A program made the position numbers and the translations under genes. Under the pieces are notes generated by a model. The model did not search any database. It was not told the DNA's origin and saw nothing but the letters and a program-made list of their open reading frames with translations. Positions 25,406 through 33,798 of a stretch of DNA of 52,232 bases are shown here, piece by piece. The stretch lies in contig RZYY01000004.1 in assembly GCA_009930115.1 (NCBI GenBank), positions 1 through 52,232 on the forward strand, given 5' to 3'. Numbering within the stretch: the stretch's first letter is position 1; each line of letters opens with the position of its first letter. Origin of the DNA: Sphingobacteriia bacterium. Its GTDB lineage: Bacteria; Bacteroidota; Bacteroidia; Bacteroidales; 4484-276.

Positions 25406-27724
25406 CTAAAACCTGTAGCTCAACTCAGCGGTTATCATACGCCCCGGAGAAACCAAATTTCGTGAATCAACATAATCATCATCCAGCAAATTGTGTATTT
25501 TCAGTGAAGCAGCCAGGCCTTTGTAAATGTTGCGCCACAAGTGAACGTCAATATTACTGTAAGCTTCAATTTCTTCTGAATTTATATCATTGGTCCATTG
25601 TGCACCCTTGTAATCGTAAGCAAAGTATAAATTGACAATTTGATTTTTCCAGGTAAATGAGCTGTGAAATAAATCTTCCGGCTGATACACCAGTGCCTTA
25701 CCTTCAAGATCATCGTCAAGTTCTTCGTCAAAACGTTTGTATTCAGTAATTTCAGTGCTAATTTTACTGTAAGCTAAAGCCAAATTCATACCTGGAGTAA
25801 TATTGATACCTACAGCCAATTCGGCACCAAGGATATCCACTTTCCCAATATTGTCCTTTATTCGGATTGGACGCATTTTATTGTTCATTTCCAAAGAATC
25901 CCCTGTTGCAATGTAAGCATGATAATCTCTACCCATCGAATAATAAACCGATGGAGAAATGGTAAGAATTTTCCCTGCAAAGACATCTCCGCCGATTTCC
26001 ACATTATCAATATATTCTGGTTTTAATTCCGGATTGGCAAGTTTCATACCTCCTGATATGCGCCCTGTACGGCACATATCATCGAGCACTGCAGGGCGGA
26101 ATCCTCTGCTGTATCCCGCATAAATTCTGTATTTTTTTTCTTTATGATACTGGAGTGAAATACGCGGACTGATAGAACTAAAATTAGCATCATCCAGATT
26201 TTCGGCGAAATTCTGAAGGAATGCAGTTTCGTTAGTGGGTTCTTCAACGATGAAAGAACCGTCGTAAAAACCTGCATAATCGAATCTTAACCCGGCGAGC
26301 ACCCGCCACGGAGAATCAAAAAGCACCATTTCATCCTGAATAAAAAATCCGGCCTGAATCATTTTCCCCTTGTTTATAACTTTGTCAGTGGAGGTAATGT
26401 ACACATCATTTCCGTCAACTGCGCCATTCTTGACATCAATACCTGCGGTAAATGCATGTGCCTGCCCAACCGAAAAATTCAAAGCTGAAAGCAATCCCAG
26501 ATCACTCCGAATAGATTCCACATCATAACGGGTAATTTTGTCATTGCGAAAACTTTCCCGGATATTCTGATAATTCTCACGCTGGCCGTAAAGGGTGACA
26601 TTTAACATACTTTCTTCACTGAAATTATTACGGTACTTGATCCGTCCGTTCAGTCCTTCATAAAGGTTATATCCCCCATCATCCGAAGCCAGTGAATCGT
26701 TTTCAAAACCATATCCTTTATAGTTTGATCCGGTACCTCTTTTACCTGAATAAAAACCTCCTGCAAATTCGATATTCTGATTGGATGAAATCATGTACCC
26801 GCCCCTGATATTCATTTGGTATTCATCAAGAAATGCATCTACTGAATATTCATCTATATCTTCTGCAGGTGTCGTTACATAACCATCGCTGGTTCTGTAC
26901 ATTCCGTTCAATCCCCAGTAAAAATTGTATTTCCGACCGGAAAAATCAGCCTGAGTATGGTAAGTGTTAAAAGTTCCGGCACTTTGACTTATTCCACCCT
27001 GAATTGATTTTTCAGGAACCGGAGTTATCAGGTTGATGATACCCCCCATGGCATTTCCTCCGTAAATGGAAGACCCCGGTCCTTTAATCACCTCAACCTG
27101 TTGAATATCACTTACACCAATAGCATTCCAATTGACACTGCCACCATCAGATTTATTGACAGGTACTCCATCAATTAACACCAACGTACGGCCTTGTTCA
27201 CTCCCCATACCCCGCAACGAAACTGTAGAAGAAGAGAGAAATGCAGCACTGCGACTCACTGAAACTCCCGGAATTGCACGCAATAATTCATCAGCTGACA
27301 ATATTGGCATGGCACTTATTTTCTGCCTGTTCATCACCTCTATGCGTGCAGGATAATCCATAACCGTCCGGCGACTTCTGGTTGCTGAAACTACCACATC
27401 CTCCAGTTCCATTACTTCAGGAAATAATGGAATTTGAATTTGTCGGTCTAAGGCACCTTCTGAAATACGCTCAGTAACAGTAAGGTATCCAACATAGCTA
27501 ACTTTCACAACAACAGCATGTTTCTCATCCATCGTAAATTCAAACAAACCCTCACTATCGGTGGTGGTAAATTTCGACAATTTCTCCAGTTTTACCGTAG
27601 CTCCGGATAAGGGTTGGCCGCTTTCGGCGTTAAACACTTTTCCTTTCAGCACTATCTGACCATTGACAGCTCCTGTCAATAACATGATGACTGTAATTAA
27701 AAAACTTAACTTTTTCATTTTCAT
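25406..27724 (-). CDS. TonB-dependent outer-membrane receptor
   Basis: About 772 residues. A signal peptide (MKMKKLSFLITVIMLLTGAVNG) leads into a carboxypeptidase-regulatory-like domain (about 25-110: VLKGKVFNAESGQPLSGATVKLE). The plug domain follows (about 115-230), with VVVSATRSRRTVMDYPARIEV, LRAIPGVSVS, RTLVLIDGVPVN and IEVIKGPGSSIYGGNAMGGIINLIT. A 22-strand barrel ends in the aromatic SPGRMITAELSYRF. The architecture is that of metal or cofactor receptors (BtuB/FepA-like) rather than a long SusC protein, and no SusD follows. It lies between a WtpA-like lipoprotein and a ModE-type regulator, so molybdate, tungstate or a chelate of them is the likely ligand. An in-frame ATG at 27745 is an alternative start. 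Confidence 0.9.
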   Translation of the reverse strand: MKMKKLSFLITVIMLLTGAVNGQIVLKGKVFNAESGQPLSGATVKLEKLSKFTTTDSEGLFEFTMDEKHAVVVKVSYVGYLTVTERISEGALDRQIQIPLFPEVMELEDVVVSATRSRRTVMDYPARIEVMNRQKISAMPILSADELLRAIPGVSVSRSAAFLSSSTVSLRGMGSEQGRTLVLIDGVPVNKSDGGSVNWNAIGVSDIQQVEVIKGPGSSIYGGNAMGGIINLITPVPEKSIQGGISQSAGTFNTYHTQADFSGRKYNFYWGLNGMYRTSDGYVTTPAEDIDEYSVDAFLDEYQMNIRGGYMISSNQNIEFAGGFYSGKRGTGSNYKGYGFENDSLASDDGGYNLYEGLNGRIKYRNNFSEESMLNVTLYGQRENYQNIRESFRNDKITRYDVESIRSDLGLLSALNFSVGQAHAFTAGIDVKNGAVDGNDVYITSTDKVINKGKMIQAGFFIQDEMVLFDSPWRVLAGLRFDYAGFYDGSFIVEEPTNETAFLQNFAENLDDANFSSISPRISLQYHKEKKYRIYAGYSRGFRPAVLDDMCRTGRISGGMKLANPELKPEYIDNVEIGGDVFAGKILTISPSVYYSMGRDYHAYIATGDSLEMNNKMRPIRIKDNIGKVDILGAELAVGINITPGMNLALAYSKISTEITEYKRFDEELDDDLEGKALVYQPEDLFHSSFTWKNQIVNLYFAYDYKGAQWTNDINSEEIEAYSNIDVHLWRNIYKGLAASLKIHNLLDDDYVDSRNLVSPGRMITAELSYRF

Positions 27725-27771
27725 TAAATTAAAAATACTTTTCAATAAAAATCAGGAAATTTTTCGAGTTG

Positions 27772-27779
27772 CAAAATTA
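27772..27779 (-). promoter_or_regulatory. -7 promoter box of the TonB receptor gene
   Basis: The minus strand reads TAATTTTG, an exact match to TAnnTTTG, about 48 bp before the receptor start at 27724. It lies in the 77-bp gap after the ModE gene, so receptor and regulator can be transcribed separately. Confidence 0.5.
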
Positions 27780-27801
27780 GCATATCGATTGATAAAAAAA
27801 A

Positions 27802-28170
27802 CTATTTCTGGTAAACAATTTTATTCAAATCATCCTGCAGGTTTGATAGTTGTTCCTGAATGACAGGATCGACCTGATTGTAAAGCTTTTCAAAAAAAGC
27901 AACAAGCTGTTCCCCTTTGGGGGTAAGAACGGTTTGCCCACCACAAACACCACCACGGGATTTTTCGATTACTGCAAAGCCAAGCCTCTCTTCAATTTTC
28001 TTCAGATTATCCCATGTTTGTCGGTAAGCATATCCCATTTGTTCTACCGCAGCTTTAAGAGAACCCGTATCTCGTATTGCTTTGAGCAAGTGCCATTTGC
28101 CTTCCCCAAGAATGCTGATTTCATCCTCGGTTTCGATCCAGAACTTATATTTTAAAATTACACCAGCCAT
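27802..28170 (-). CDS. ModE-type transcriptional regulator (DNA-binding domain only)
   Basis: A 122-residue protein equivalent to the N-terminal LysR-like winged helix of ModE. Matching segments are LGEGKWHLLKAIRDTGSLKAAVEQMGYAYRQTWDNLKKIEERLG, then a glycine-rich wing RGGVCGGQTVLTPKGEQLVAFF. The C-terminal Mop/TOBE domains that bind molybdate in E. coli ModE are absent. It therefore needs another way to sense metal, or another ligand. Short ModE proteins of this form occur in several bacteria and archaea. Position beside wtpA and a TonB receptor supports control of Mo/W uptake. The CxG in the wing (GVCGG) is notable. Confidence 0.88.
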   Translation of the reverse strand: MAGVILKYKFWIETEDEISILGEGKWHLLKAIRDTGSLKAAVEQMGYAYRQTWDNLKKIEERLGFAVIEKSRGGVCGGQTVLTPKGEQLVAFFEKLYNQVDPVIQEQLSNLQDDLNKIVYQK

Positions 28171-28188
28171 GTTTTTTCAAAAAGTTTA

Positions 28189-28196
28189 CAAAGTTA
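28189..28196 (-). promoter_or_regulatory. -7 promoter box of the modE-like gene
   Basis: The minus strand reads TAACTTTG, an exact TAnnTTTG match, 18 bp before the regulator start codon. The divergent lipoprotein gene begins about 190 bp away, so this gap is where a shared ModE operator would be expected. I could not identify an operator with confidence. Confidence 0.45.
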
Positions 28197-28386
28197 AAAA
28201 TTTCTGCTTGTAAAAAAAATGGTCTCTCTATCCTGATGATGCTAAAAGATGATTACTAATTGATTATTAATTATTTATAATTATTTATTGAAAATTATCT
28301 TTTCATTTCTCAGTCATCTCATCAGAAAAAGTCTGATCTTTGCGACTTGCAAATTATACCAATCGTTCAATTTTAAATTTATCAAA

Positions 28387-29448
28387 ATGAGAAGCATTTT
28401 AAATTTTGTTATGTTAATGCTGATTTTCGGAGTAGTTTTTTCATGCAGCCCGAAATCAGATGCGGTTTCCGGTGCCAGCAAACCAGCGGCAGAAAATGGC
28501 AACAGCACTTATCATCAGACTGACGAGACAATTCTCACACCCGGTGAACTGACAATTGCTGGTGAAGTGGCTAATCCGGGAAAAGTCAACCTGGATGATT
28601 TTTACAAACGTGAGGTTGTAATCAAAGAAGCGCTATATGATAAAGAAAAAGGTATCGAATTCATCGGAGCCTATCGCTACAGAGGATACTCGCTGTTTGA
28701 TCTGTTACATCCTTACTCTTTTTCAAAAAAGAACAAAGAGGCTTTCCCACCCTCTGTTGATTTATATGTAGTTATCGAAAACGCCTTGGGAGAAACTGTT
28801 TCATTTAGCTGGTCAGAGATTTTTTATTCTTCGCTTTTACACCAAACGATAATTGCTACTGAAATGGCGCCAATTATCCCCAACAAAACAGAAGTGAATT
28901 ATCCTGTTGGGAAAGTATGGAAAATAGTATGTGCAAATGACCTTTTTGCTTATCGAATGCTTGAAAACCCTACAAAGATTACAGTCAGGTCATTTGACCA
29001 AAAAAATTATGACATTCAAAAAGGGTTGAATCCGATGTTCAGCCCCGAAGTAAATGTTGTAATGGAAAATGGCAGTAGTTTTACTATTGGTTCGATAATG
29101 GACTCTACACGCTATCGTACTTATTTTTCTACTTTTTATGGAATGGGAATGGGATATCATCCTGCCAAGTTTTTCCGTGGGCCTGAATTGTCAATGCTTT
29201 TAAGTGAAAAATTCAACTTGTTCGATGAAGAAAAAATGACAAAAGGAATGGTTTGTTTCGTTGGTCTTGATGGGTACAGAACGATATTCAGTTATAGTGA
29301 ACTTTTCAACCGCAACGACCAGGTGTCACCTATACTGGCTGTGCCAAAAAACCCCCAGGATGGTGGATTTTACAGGTTGTTCCATCCTGTAGAATTTTAT
29401 GCTGATCACTCGGTGAAAGCATTGAAAGAGATCTACTTTTTCAAGTAA
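28387..29448 (+). CDS. Lipoprotein with two sulfite-oxidase-fold-like units
   Basis: A 353-residue lipoprotein with the lipobox Cys at residue 20 (IFGVVFSC). The frame is open to 28288, but that start would precede the signal peptide by 33 residues. Residues about 50-195 resemble the Moco-binding fold of sulfite oxidase: LTIAGEVANPGKVNLDDF, FIGAYRYRGYSLFDLL, VVIENALGETVSFSWSEIF, IIATEMAPIIP and YPVGKVWKIVCANDLFAYRML. Residues about 215-350 repeat the pattern more loosely (FFRGPELSMLL, MVCFVGLDGYRTIFSYSELF, SPILAVP, FYRLFHPVEFYADHSVKALKEIYFF). The molybdenum-ligating cysteine is not seen in either unit. The role is unknown; it is divergent from the ModE gene, so a Mo/W-related periplasmic binding role is inferred. 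Confidence 0.7.
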   Translation: MRSILNFVMLMLIFGVVFSCSPKSDAVSGASKPAAENGNSTYHQTDETILTPGELTIAGEVANPGKVNLDDFYKREVVIKEALYDKEKGIEFIGAYRYRGYSLFDLLHPYSFSKKNKEAFPPSVDLYVVIENALGETVSFSWSEIFYSSLLHQTIIATEMAPIIPNKTEVNYPVGKVWKIVCANDLFAYRMLENPTKITVRSFDQKNYDIQKGLNPMFSPEVNVVMENGSSFTIGSIMDSTRYRTYFSTFYGMGMGYHPAKFFRGPELSMLLSEKFNLFDEEKMTKGMVCFVGLDGYRTIFSYSELFNRNDQVSPILAVPKNPQDGGFYRLFHPVEFYADHSVKALKEIYFFK

Positions 29449-29510
29449 CCTCTAATCAACCCAAGCAAATAAACCAGAAATAAACTGTCAAAAATATCAA
29501 TGCTGCTGAT

Positions 29511-29551
29511 TCGTTAATCACTCAAATTAAATATCATTTTTTGATTAACGA
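29511..29551 (+). promoter_or_regulatory. Perfect 10-bp inverted repeat overlapping a start codon
   Basis: TCGTTAATCA (29511-29520) and TGATTAACGA (29542-29551) are perfect reverse complements separated by 21 bases. The last base of the right arm is the A of the ATG at 29551. It may be an operator or an RNA hairpin that limits initiation. No protein partner can be named. Confidence 0.5.
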
Positions 29552-30120
29552 TGCATGATATTGAACCATATTATTCCTGGCGGCACTTGTACATTTCATC
29601 GGAAGACGAGCGATCACCGCTTTACAACCGACAATACAGTGAAATAGAATTCACAAATGCCATTTACGATCATCTGATTCATCCCCAATGGGACGAAATG
29701 GGGTCAGCCACACTCTACCTGAAAATTCTTTACGTAAACTACCCGGGTGGTTATGCTATACTGGAAATGATGGGAGAATGGAACGACTGCCTTTATAACG
29801 ACATCATGTATTTGAAAAGAAACATTATAGAGTCAATGATCGAAGAAGGTATCAATAAATTTATTTTGATCGGAGAAAATGTGTTGAATTTTCATGCTTC
29901 AGAGGACGATTACTATCAGGAATGGTTTGATGAAATTGAAGATGGATGGATAGCAGCCATTAATTTCAGACCTCACGTGCTGGATGAATTTACCCGCGCC
30001 AATATTGACTTTTACATCGCCTTTGGCGGTCAATTCGACATGGTTGACTGGCGAACCATGAGTCCTACACAGTTTTTTAACCGCATCAATCAACTCATCA
30101 CCAAACGCCTCACTGTCTGA
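29551..30120 (+). CDS. Conserved Bacteroidota protein of unknown function
   Basis: A 189-residue, acidic, soluble-looking protein without signal peptide or membrane segments. It is rich in Tyr, Trp, Asp and Glu. Distinctive segments are DIEPYYSWRHLYISSEDERSPLYNRQYSEIEF, HPQWDEMGSATLYLKILYVNY, YAILEMMGEWNDCLYNDIMYLKR, INKFILIGENVLNFHASEDDYYQEW and DGWIAAINFRPHVL. I recall similar proteins in many Bacteroidota genomes but no assigned role. The regular alternation suggests a compact alpha/beta fold. It is followed 2 bp later by acylphosphatase, so the two are probably in one transcript. A perfect inverted repeat overlaps the start codon. Confidence 0.8.
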   Translation: MHDIEPYYSWRHLYISSEDERSPLYNRQYSEIEFTNAIYDHLIHPQWDEMGSATLYLKILYVNYPGGYAILEMMGEWNDCLYNDIMYLKRNIIESMIEEGINKFILIGENVLNFHASEDDYYQEWFDEIEDGWIAAINFRPHVLDEFTRANIDFYIAFGGQFDMVDWRTMSPTQFFNRINQLITKRLTV

Positions 30121-30122
30121 TC

Positions 30123-30392
30123 ATGAAAAAAGCAATTGCAATGACCATTCAGGGAAAAGTGCAAAATGTGGGTTTTCGCTTTCACACGCACCGAATGGCT
30201 CAAGCATATCAAATTCATGGTTTTGTAAAAAACCAGGTTGATGGTTCAGTGTATATTGAAGCCGAAGGAAAAGAAGCTGATCTTAACCATTTTATGCTCT
30301 GGTGTTATGATGGCCCAACTTGGGCAAGAGTCGACAGTGTAAAAGTACAGGACATACCTATTCAGAATTTTAAAAATTTCGTCGTCAGATAA
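30123..30392 (+). CDS. acyP: Acylphosphatase
   Basis: An 89-residue cytoplasmic enzyme that hydrolyses acyl phosphates such as carbamoyl phosphate and 1,3-bisphosphoglycerate. The signature GKVQNVGFRFHTHRMA gives catalytic Arg19, and HGFVKNQVDGSVYIEAEG gives Asn37. The length is normal. It starts 2 bp after the preceding gene and is followed at once by a strong hairpin terminator, so it closes the transcript. Confidence 0.93.
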   Translation: MKKAIAMTIQGKVQNVGFRFHTHRMAQAYQIHGFVKNQVDGSVYIEAEGKEADLNHFMLWCYDGPTWARVDSVKVQDIPIQNFKNFVVR

Positions 30393-30426
30393 AAAAAGCC
30401 CTCCACTAAAAATGAAGGGCTTTTTT
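30391..30426. terminator. Bidirectional intrinsic terminator
   Basis: GCCCT (30398-30402) pairs with AGGGC (30416-30420). An A-run (30391-30397) and a T-run (30421-30426) flank them and extend the stem. It immediately follows the acyP stop codon and faces the minus-strand phosphatase gene, so it can serve both directions. Confidence 0.8.
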
Positions 30427-30462
30427 GATGAAAGATAATTCTTACCTGTATTTTTAATGAGT

Positions 30463-30479
30463 GTTAATTATTAATTAAC
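30463..30479. repeat. Perfect 17-bp AT-rich palindrome
   Basis: GTTAATTA-T-TAATTAAC is a perfect 8+1+8 palindrome in the 175-bp gap between the terminator and the phosphatase gene end. It lies downstream of both flanking genes, so a promoter role is unlikely. The base composition makes chance formation plausible. Confidence 0.3.
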
Positions 30480-30601
30480 GAACTTAGTCATTTCCATGAC
30501 AAACGTTGTTAGCAACTTTTTTTTAAAAAAACTGTAATTCAGAACGTTTTTAAATATCCCTGATTTTAAAAGATGCTTCTTTACCCTATTCAATGGATTA
30601 T

Positions 30602-31348
30602 CTACAAAGAAGCATTCATGAGGCGTCCCGAATCAACCAGGTCTTTAAAGCTACGTTCATAACGAGCTTTTTTCAAAGCTTCCAGGTAATTAAAATTGTG
30701 CATGTCGGTGCCAACAAGATCAATCATATTATTTTCGATTAGCTTCTCGGCAATTCTTTTCACTTCGGCAGAATAATATCCGGCAAGTGAGGCAATATTC
30801 AATTGAAACAAAACTCCGCGATCTTTTATTTCTTCATATTTGTTCCAGTTTCTGAAAAAATAGGAATAACGCTCAGGATGCGCCAGAATAATTTTATAGC
30901 CAGCAATCTGTAATTCGAAGAAATAATCTTTCCAATGTGGATATTCATTAAAAAAAGACATTTCGACAAGAAGATAATTATTGCTAAAAGTGAGTAAATC
31001 CCGATTTTTAATTTTTTCTCCAAATTTTTCATCAATCAGGTATTCAGCTGCTGCTTCGATTTGTACCGAAATACGCTGTTTTGCCAATTCTCGTTTCAAT
31101 TGTTCGAGCCCCGGTAAAATGGTTGTAGCAGAATTTTTATAAAATTCACCCTGGATATGCGGAGTGGTAATAATCCTGGAATAACCCAGTTCTGTCATTC
31201 CTTTTATCAAACCAACAGATGTTTCGAGGGAATCAGAACCATCATCAACCTTTGGGATTAAATGTGAGTGCATGTCGGTTTTGAGTATGGAAAGATCAAC
31301 AGGTTTGGTAAGCCTGCCGGGTAAAAAGAAATTTTTTATCAGGGACAT
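30602..31348 (-). CDS. PHP-family protein-tyrosine phosphatase (CpsB/YwqE-like)
   Basis: A 248-residue metal-dependent phosphatase of the polymerase-and-histidinol-phosphatase fold. Metal-binding motifs are DMHSHLIPKVDDGS (about 25-38), TTPHIQGEFY, an IEAAAEYLID segment, ILAHPERY and LVGTDMHN. These are the motifs of CpsB-type enzymes that dephosphorylate the BY-kinases controlling capsule and exopolysaccharide export. No capsule genes are adjacent, so it is displaced from its likely partners. It is preceded by a 332-bp gap and stands alone on the minus strand. Confidence 0.9.
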   Translation of the reverse strand: MSLIKNFFLPGRLTKPVDLSILKTDMHSHLIPKVDDGSDSLETSVGLIKGMTELGYSRIITTPHIQGEFYKNSATTILPGLEQLKRELAKQRISVQIEAAAEYLIDEKFGEKIKNRDLLTFSNNYLLVEMSFFNEYPHWKDYFFELQIAGYKIILAHPERYSYFFRNWNKYEEIKDRGVLFQLNIASLAGYYSAEVKRIAEKLIENNMIDLVGTDMHNFNYLEALKKARYERSFKDLVDSGRLMNASL

Positions 31349-31680
31349 TTTTCAGGATTATTTAAATGCAATGATACAACAAATTGCTGATAAATAATTT
31401 CTGCGTCCTCCTTCTGAAAGCTTTCATTTCTGGTCTTTTAGAAAAGTTATGCTGTGTTTTTCATTTCAGTTTTCTTATTTAGAAAAAATGCAGGATTTGG
31501 CAAAAAAGTCTGATCTGGCATTTTCTCTCAATTTACAACCAATTTAAATTATGATAATATGATGCTGATAATGAATTATTTAAAAAATTTATTCGATTTT
31601 TATGCATTCTGTTAGCCATGAATCACCTAATATTGTAAAAGGTGACTTATTAATCCTGACTTTAACTTTAATTTCAGATT
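31349..31680. other. 332-bp intergenic gap between divergent genes
   Basis: AT-rich and non-coding. It must contain promoters for both the phosphatase and the Fe-S oxidoreductase genes, but I saw no exact TAnnTTTG box. TAATATTG (about 31629-31636) is one mismatch away. A small hairpin, TCACCT/AGGTGA with an 11-base loop, lies at about 31623-31645, some 35 bp before the oxidoreductase ATG. A short frame beginning near 31602 runs into the gene in another frame and does not look real. Confidence 0.5.
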
Positions 31681-33771
31681 ATGATCGAAAATCTTGTCTT
31701 TGTGCTTGTACTTGCTGCTGCCATTGTAGTGTTTTACAAAAGCATCAGCCGGATTTCCCGCATGATTAAATCGGGGAAATCGATAGAAATAAAAGATCAT
31801 CCTAAAGAACGATGGAAGCTGATGGGAAAAGTAGCCATTGGCCAGTCGAAGATGGTTGCAAGGCCGCTTTCAGCCATTTTCCACATTTTTGTTTATGTGG
31901 GATTCCTGGTGGTAAACATCGAGATGATTGAAATATTAATTGACGGTGTAGCAGGGACTCACAGAGTCTTATCGTTTACAGGCACTATTTATCCGGTTTT
32001 AATTTCAGTTTTTGAGCTGTTTGCCTTATCCGTCATTCTGGCTTGTGCGGTTTTTCTTTCCCGAAGAAACATCATACGTTTGAAACGTTTCTGGAACAAA
32101 GAAATGACACTTTGGCCCCGCAGCGATGCCAATATTATTCTAATTACTGAAATTTTACTGATGAGTGCCATTCTCATCATGAATGCTTCTGACAGCATAT
32201 TACAGGATCGAAATCACGGACATTATGCTGCAGTTGGTTCATTTCTTGTAAGTGGCGGGATAAAACCATTGTTATCAGGTATGTCTGAAGGATCATTGAT
32301 TTTTTTGGAGCGATTTACCTGGTGGTTTCATATCGTTGGTGTGCTTATTTTTCTCAACTATATTCCTTTTTCGAAGCATCTGCATGTTTTTCTGGCATTC
32401 CCCAATGTTTTTTATTCCAAACTTGGGCCAAAAGCAAAAATGGCTGCTATTTCCTCAATTACCAATGAAATCAGGCTAATGTTGAATCCGTCTGCAGAAG
32501 TTCCACTACAAACCGAAGGAACTGAAATAGGGCAATTCGGTGCAAAAGATGTTCCCGATTATACCTGGAAAAATCTGATGGATGCTTTCACCTGTACCGA
32601 ATGCGGCCGTTGCACATCAAGTTGTCCTGCCAACATTACCGGCAAAGCACTCTCTCCGCGCAAAATAATGATGGATGTGAGGGATCGGGCGGAAGAACTG
32701 GACAGTTTTTATCGTAAAAACCCCAAAGATCAAAGCGATGGGAAATCTCTTCTTGATAAAATAACAACTGAAGAAATCTGGGCATGTACCACATGTAATG
32801 CATGTGTTCAGGAATGTCCGGTAAATATTGACCCGGTTGCTGTTATTCTGGAATTGCGACGGTACCTCTTCCTCGAAAAATCAGCTGCACCTGGTGAGTT
32901 AAACATAATGTTCACTAATATTGAGAATAATGGTGCTCCATGGCAGTTCTCCCCTGAAGATCGCTTGAAATGGGCTCATGATGCCGGTCTGGAGGTCCCA
33001 TTAATGGCTGACCTTTTCAGTCAGGGCAAAAAACCGGAGTATCTTTTTTGGGTTGGTTCATCAGGAGCTTTTGACGACAGGTATAAAAAAGTCAGCGTTC
33101 AATTTGTTAAAATCCTGAATGCTCTGAAAATTGACTATGCTGTGCTTGGACCCGAAGAAACAGATACGGCAGATTCGGCACGCCGATCCGGTAACGAAAT
33201 GCTTTATCAGATGCAAACCCTTCAAATAATCGAGTTATTAAAAAGTTACGAAGTGAAAAAAATTCTTACCTGCTGCCCACACGATTTCAATACCTTCAAA
33301 AACGAATACCCGGATTTTGGTGGAAATTTCGAAGTTGTGCATCATTCCCAATTTCTTAGTAAACTCATCAATGAAGGAAAAATCAATTTGAACAGCAGCC
33401 AGTTTAAAGGAAAAAATATCACATACCACGATCCTTGCTATCTGGGACGCGGTAATGGAGAATATGAAGCCCCGCGGCATATCATCCGAGAGCTAAAAGA
33501 CAGTACTTTTACCGAAATGAAACGCAACAGAGAATTTTCACTTTGTTGTGGAGCTGGAGGAGGGCAAATGTTCAAGGAAGCCGAAAAAGGCAACAAAGAA
33601 GTTTTTATCGAACGTATCGAAGATGCCATTGAGACAAAAGCAGATATCGTTGCTACAGCCTGTCCCTTCTGCATGGTAATGATGACCGACGGGATAAAAT
33701 ACAAAAATATGGAAGAAACCATGAAAAACTATGATATTGCAGAATTAGTAGCTATAGCTATGGGTTTATAA
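31681..33771 (+). CDS. Membrane Fe-S oxidoreductase, HdrD/ETF:quinone-oxidoreductase-like
   Basis: A 696-residue fusion. The N-terminal part (about 1-250) has five or six membrane helices with histidines (for example AIFHIFVYVGF, WWFHIVGVLIFL), like the NarI-type haem b domain. Two 4Fe-4S motifs follow: CTECGRCTSSCP starting at Cys305 and CTTCNACVQECP starting at Cys369. The C-terminal half has HdrD-type CCG cysteines: LTCCPHDF, HDPCYLGRGN, SLCCGAGGGQMF and ACPFCMVMM. Proteins of this layout carry electrons between electron-transfer flavoprotein or another soluble donor and menaquinone. No etfAB genes are in the window. It ends 27 bp before the glycosidase cluster on the same strand. Confidence 0.88.
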   Translation: MIENLVFVLVLAAAIVVFYKSISRISRMIKSGKSIEIKDHPKERWKLMGKVAIGQSKMVARPLSAIFHIFVYVGFLVVNIEMIEILIDGVAGTHRVLSFTGTIYPVLISVFELFALSVILACAVFLSRRNIIRLKRFWNKEMTLWPRSDANIILITEILLMSAILIMNASDSILQDRNHGHYAAVGSFLVSGGIKPLLSGMSEGSLIFLERFTWWFHIVGVLIFLNYIPFSKHLHVFLAFPNVFYSKLGPKAKMAAISSITNEIRLMLNPSAEVPLQTEGTEIGQFGAKDVPDYTWKNLMDAFTCTECGRCTSSCPANITGKALSPRKIMMDVRDRAEELDSFYRKNPKDQSDGKSLLDKITTEEIWACTTCNACVQECPVNIDPVAVILELRRYLFLEKSAAPGELNIMFTNIENNGAPWQFSPEDRLKWAHDAGLEVPLMADLFSQGKKPEYLFWVGSSGAFDDRYKKVSVQFVKILNALKIDYAVLGPEETDTADSARRSGNEMLYQMQTLQIIELLKSYEVKKILTCCPHDFNTFKNEYPDFGGNFEVVHHSQFLSKLINEGKINLNSSQFKGKNITYHDPCYLGRGNGEYEAPRHIIRELKDSTFTEMKRNREFSLCCGAGGGQMFKEAEKGNKEVFIERIEDAIETKADIVATACPFCMVMMTDGIKYKNMEETMKNYDIAELVAIAMGL

Positions 33772-33798
33772 CACTCCCAGTTTTATTCGTTCTGTCGT

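Noticed and set aside
31602-31780. Short frame before the Fe-S oxidoreductase gene
   Set aside because: It overlaps the start of the real gene in another frame and codes a cysteine-repeat sequence typical of out-of-frame reading.
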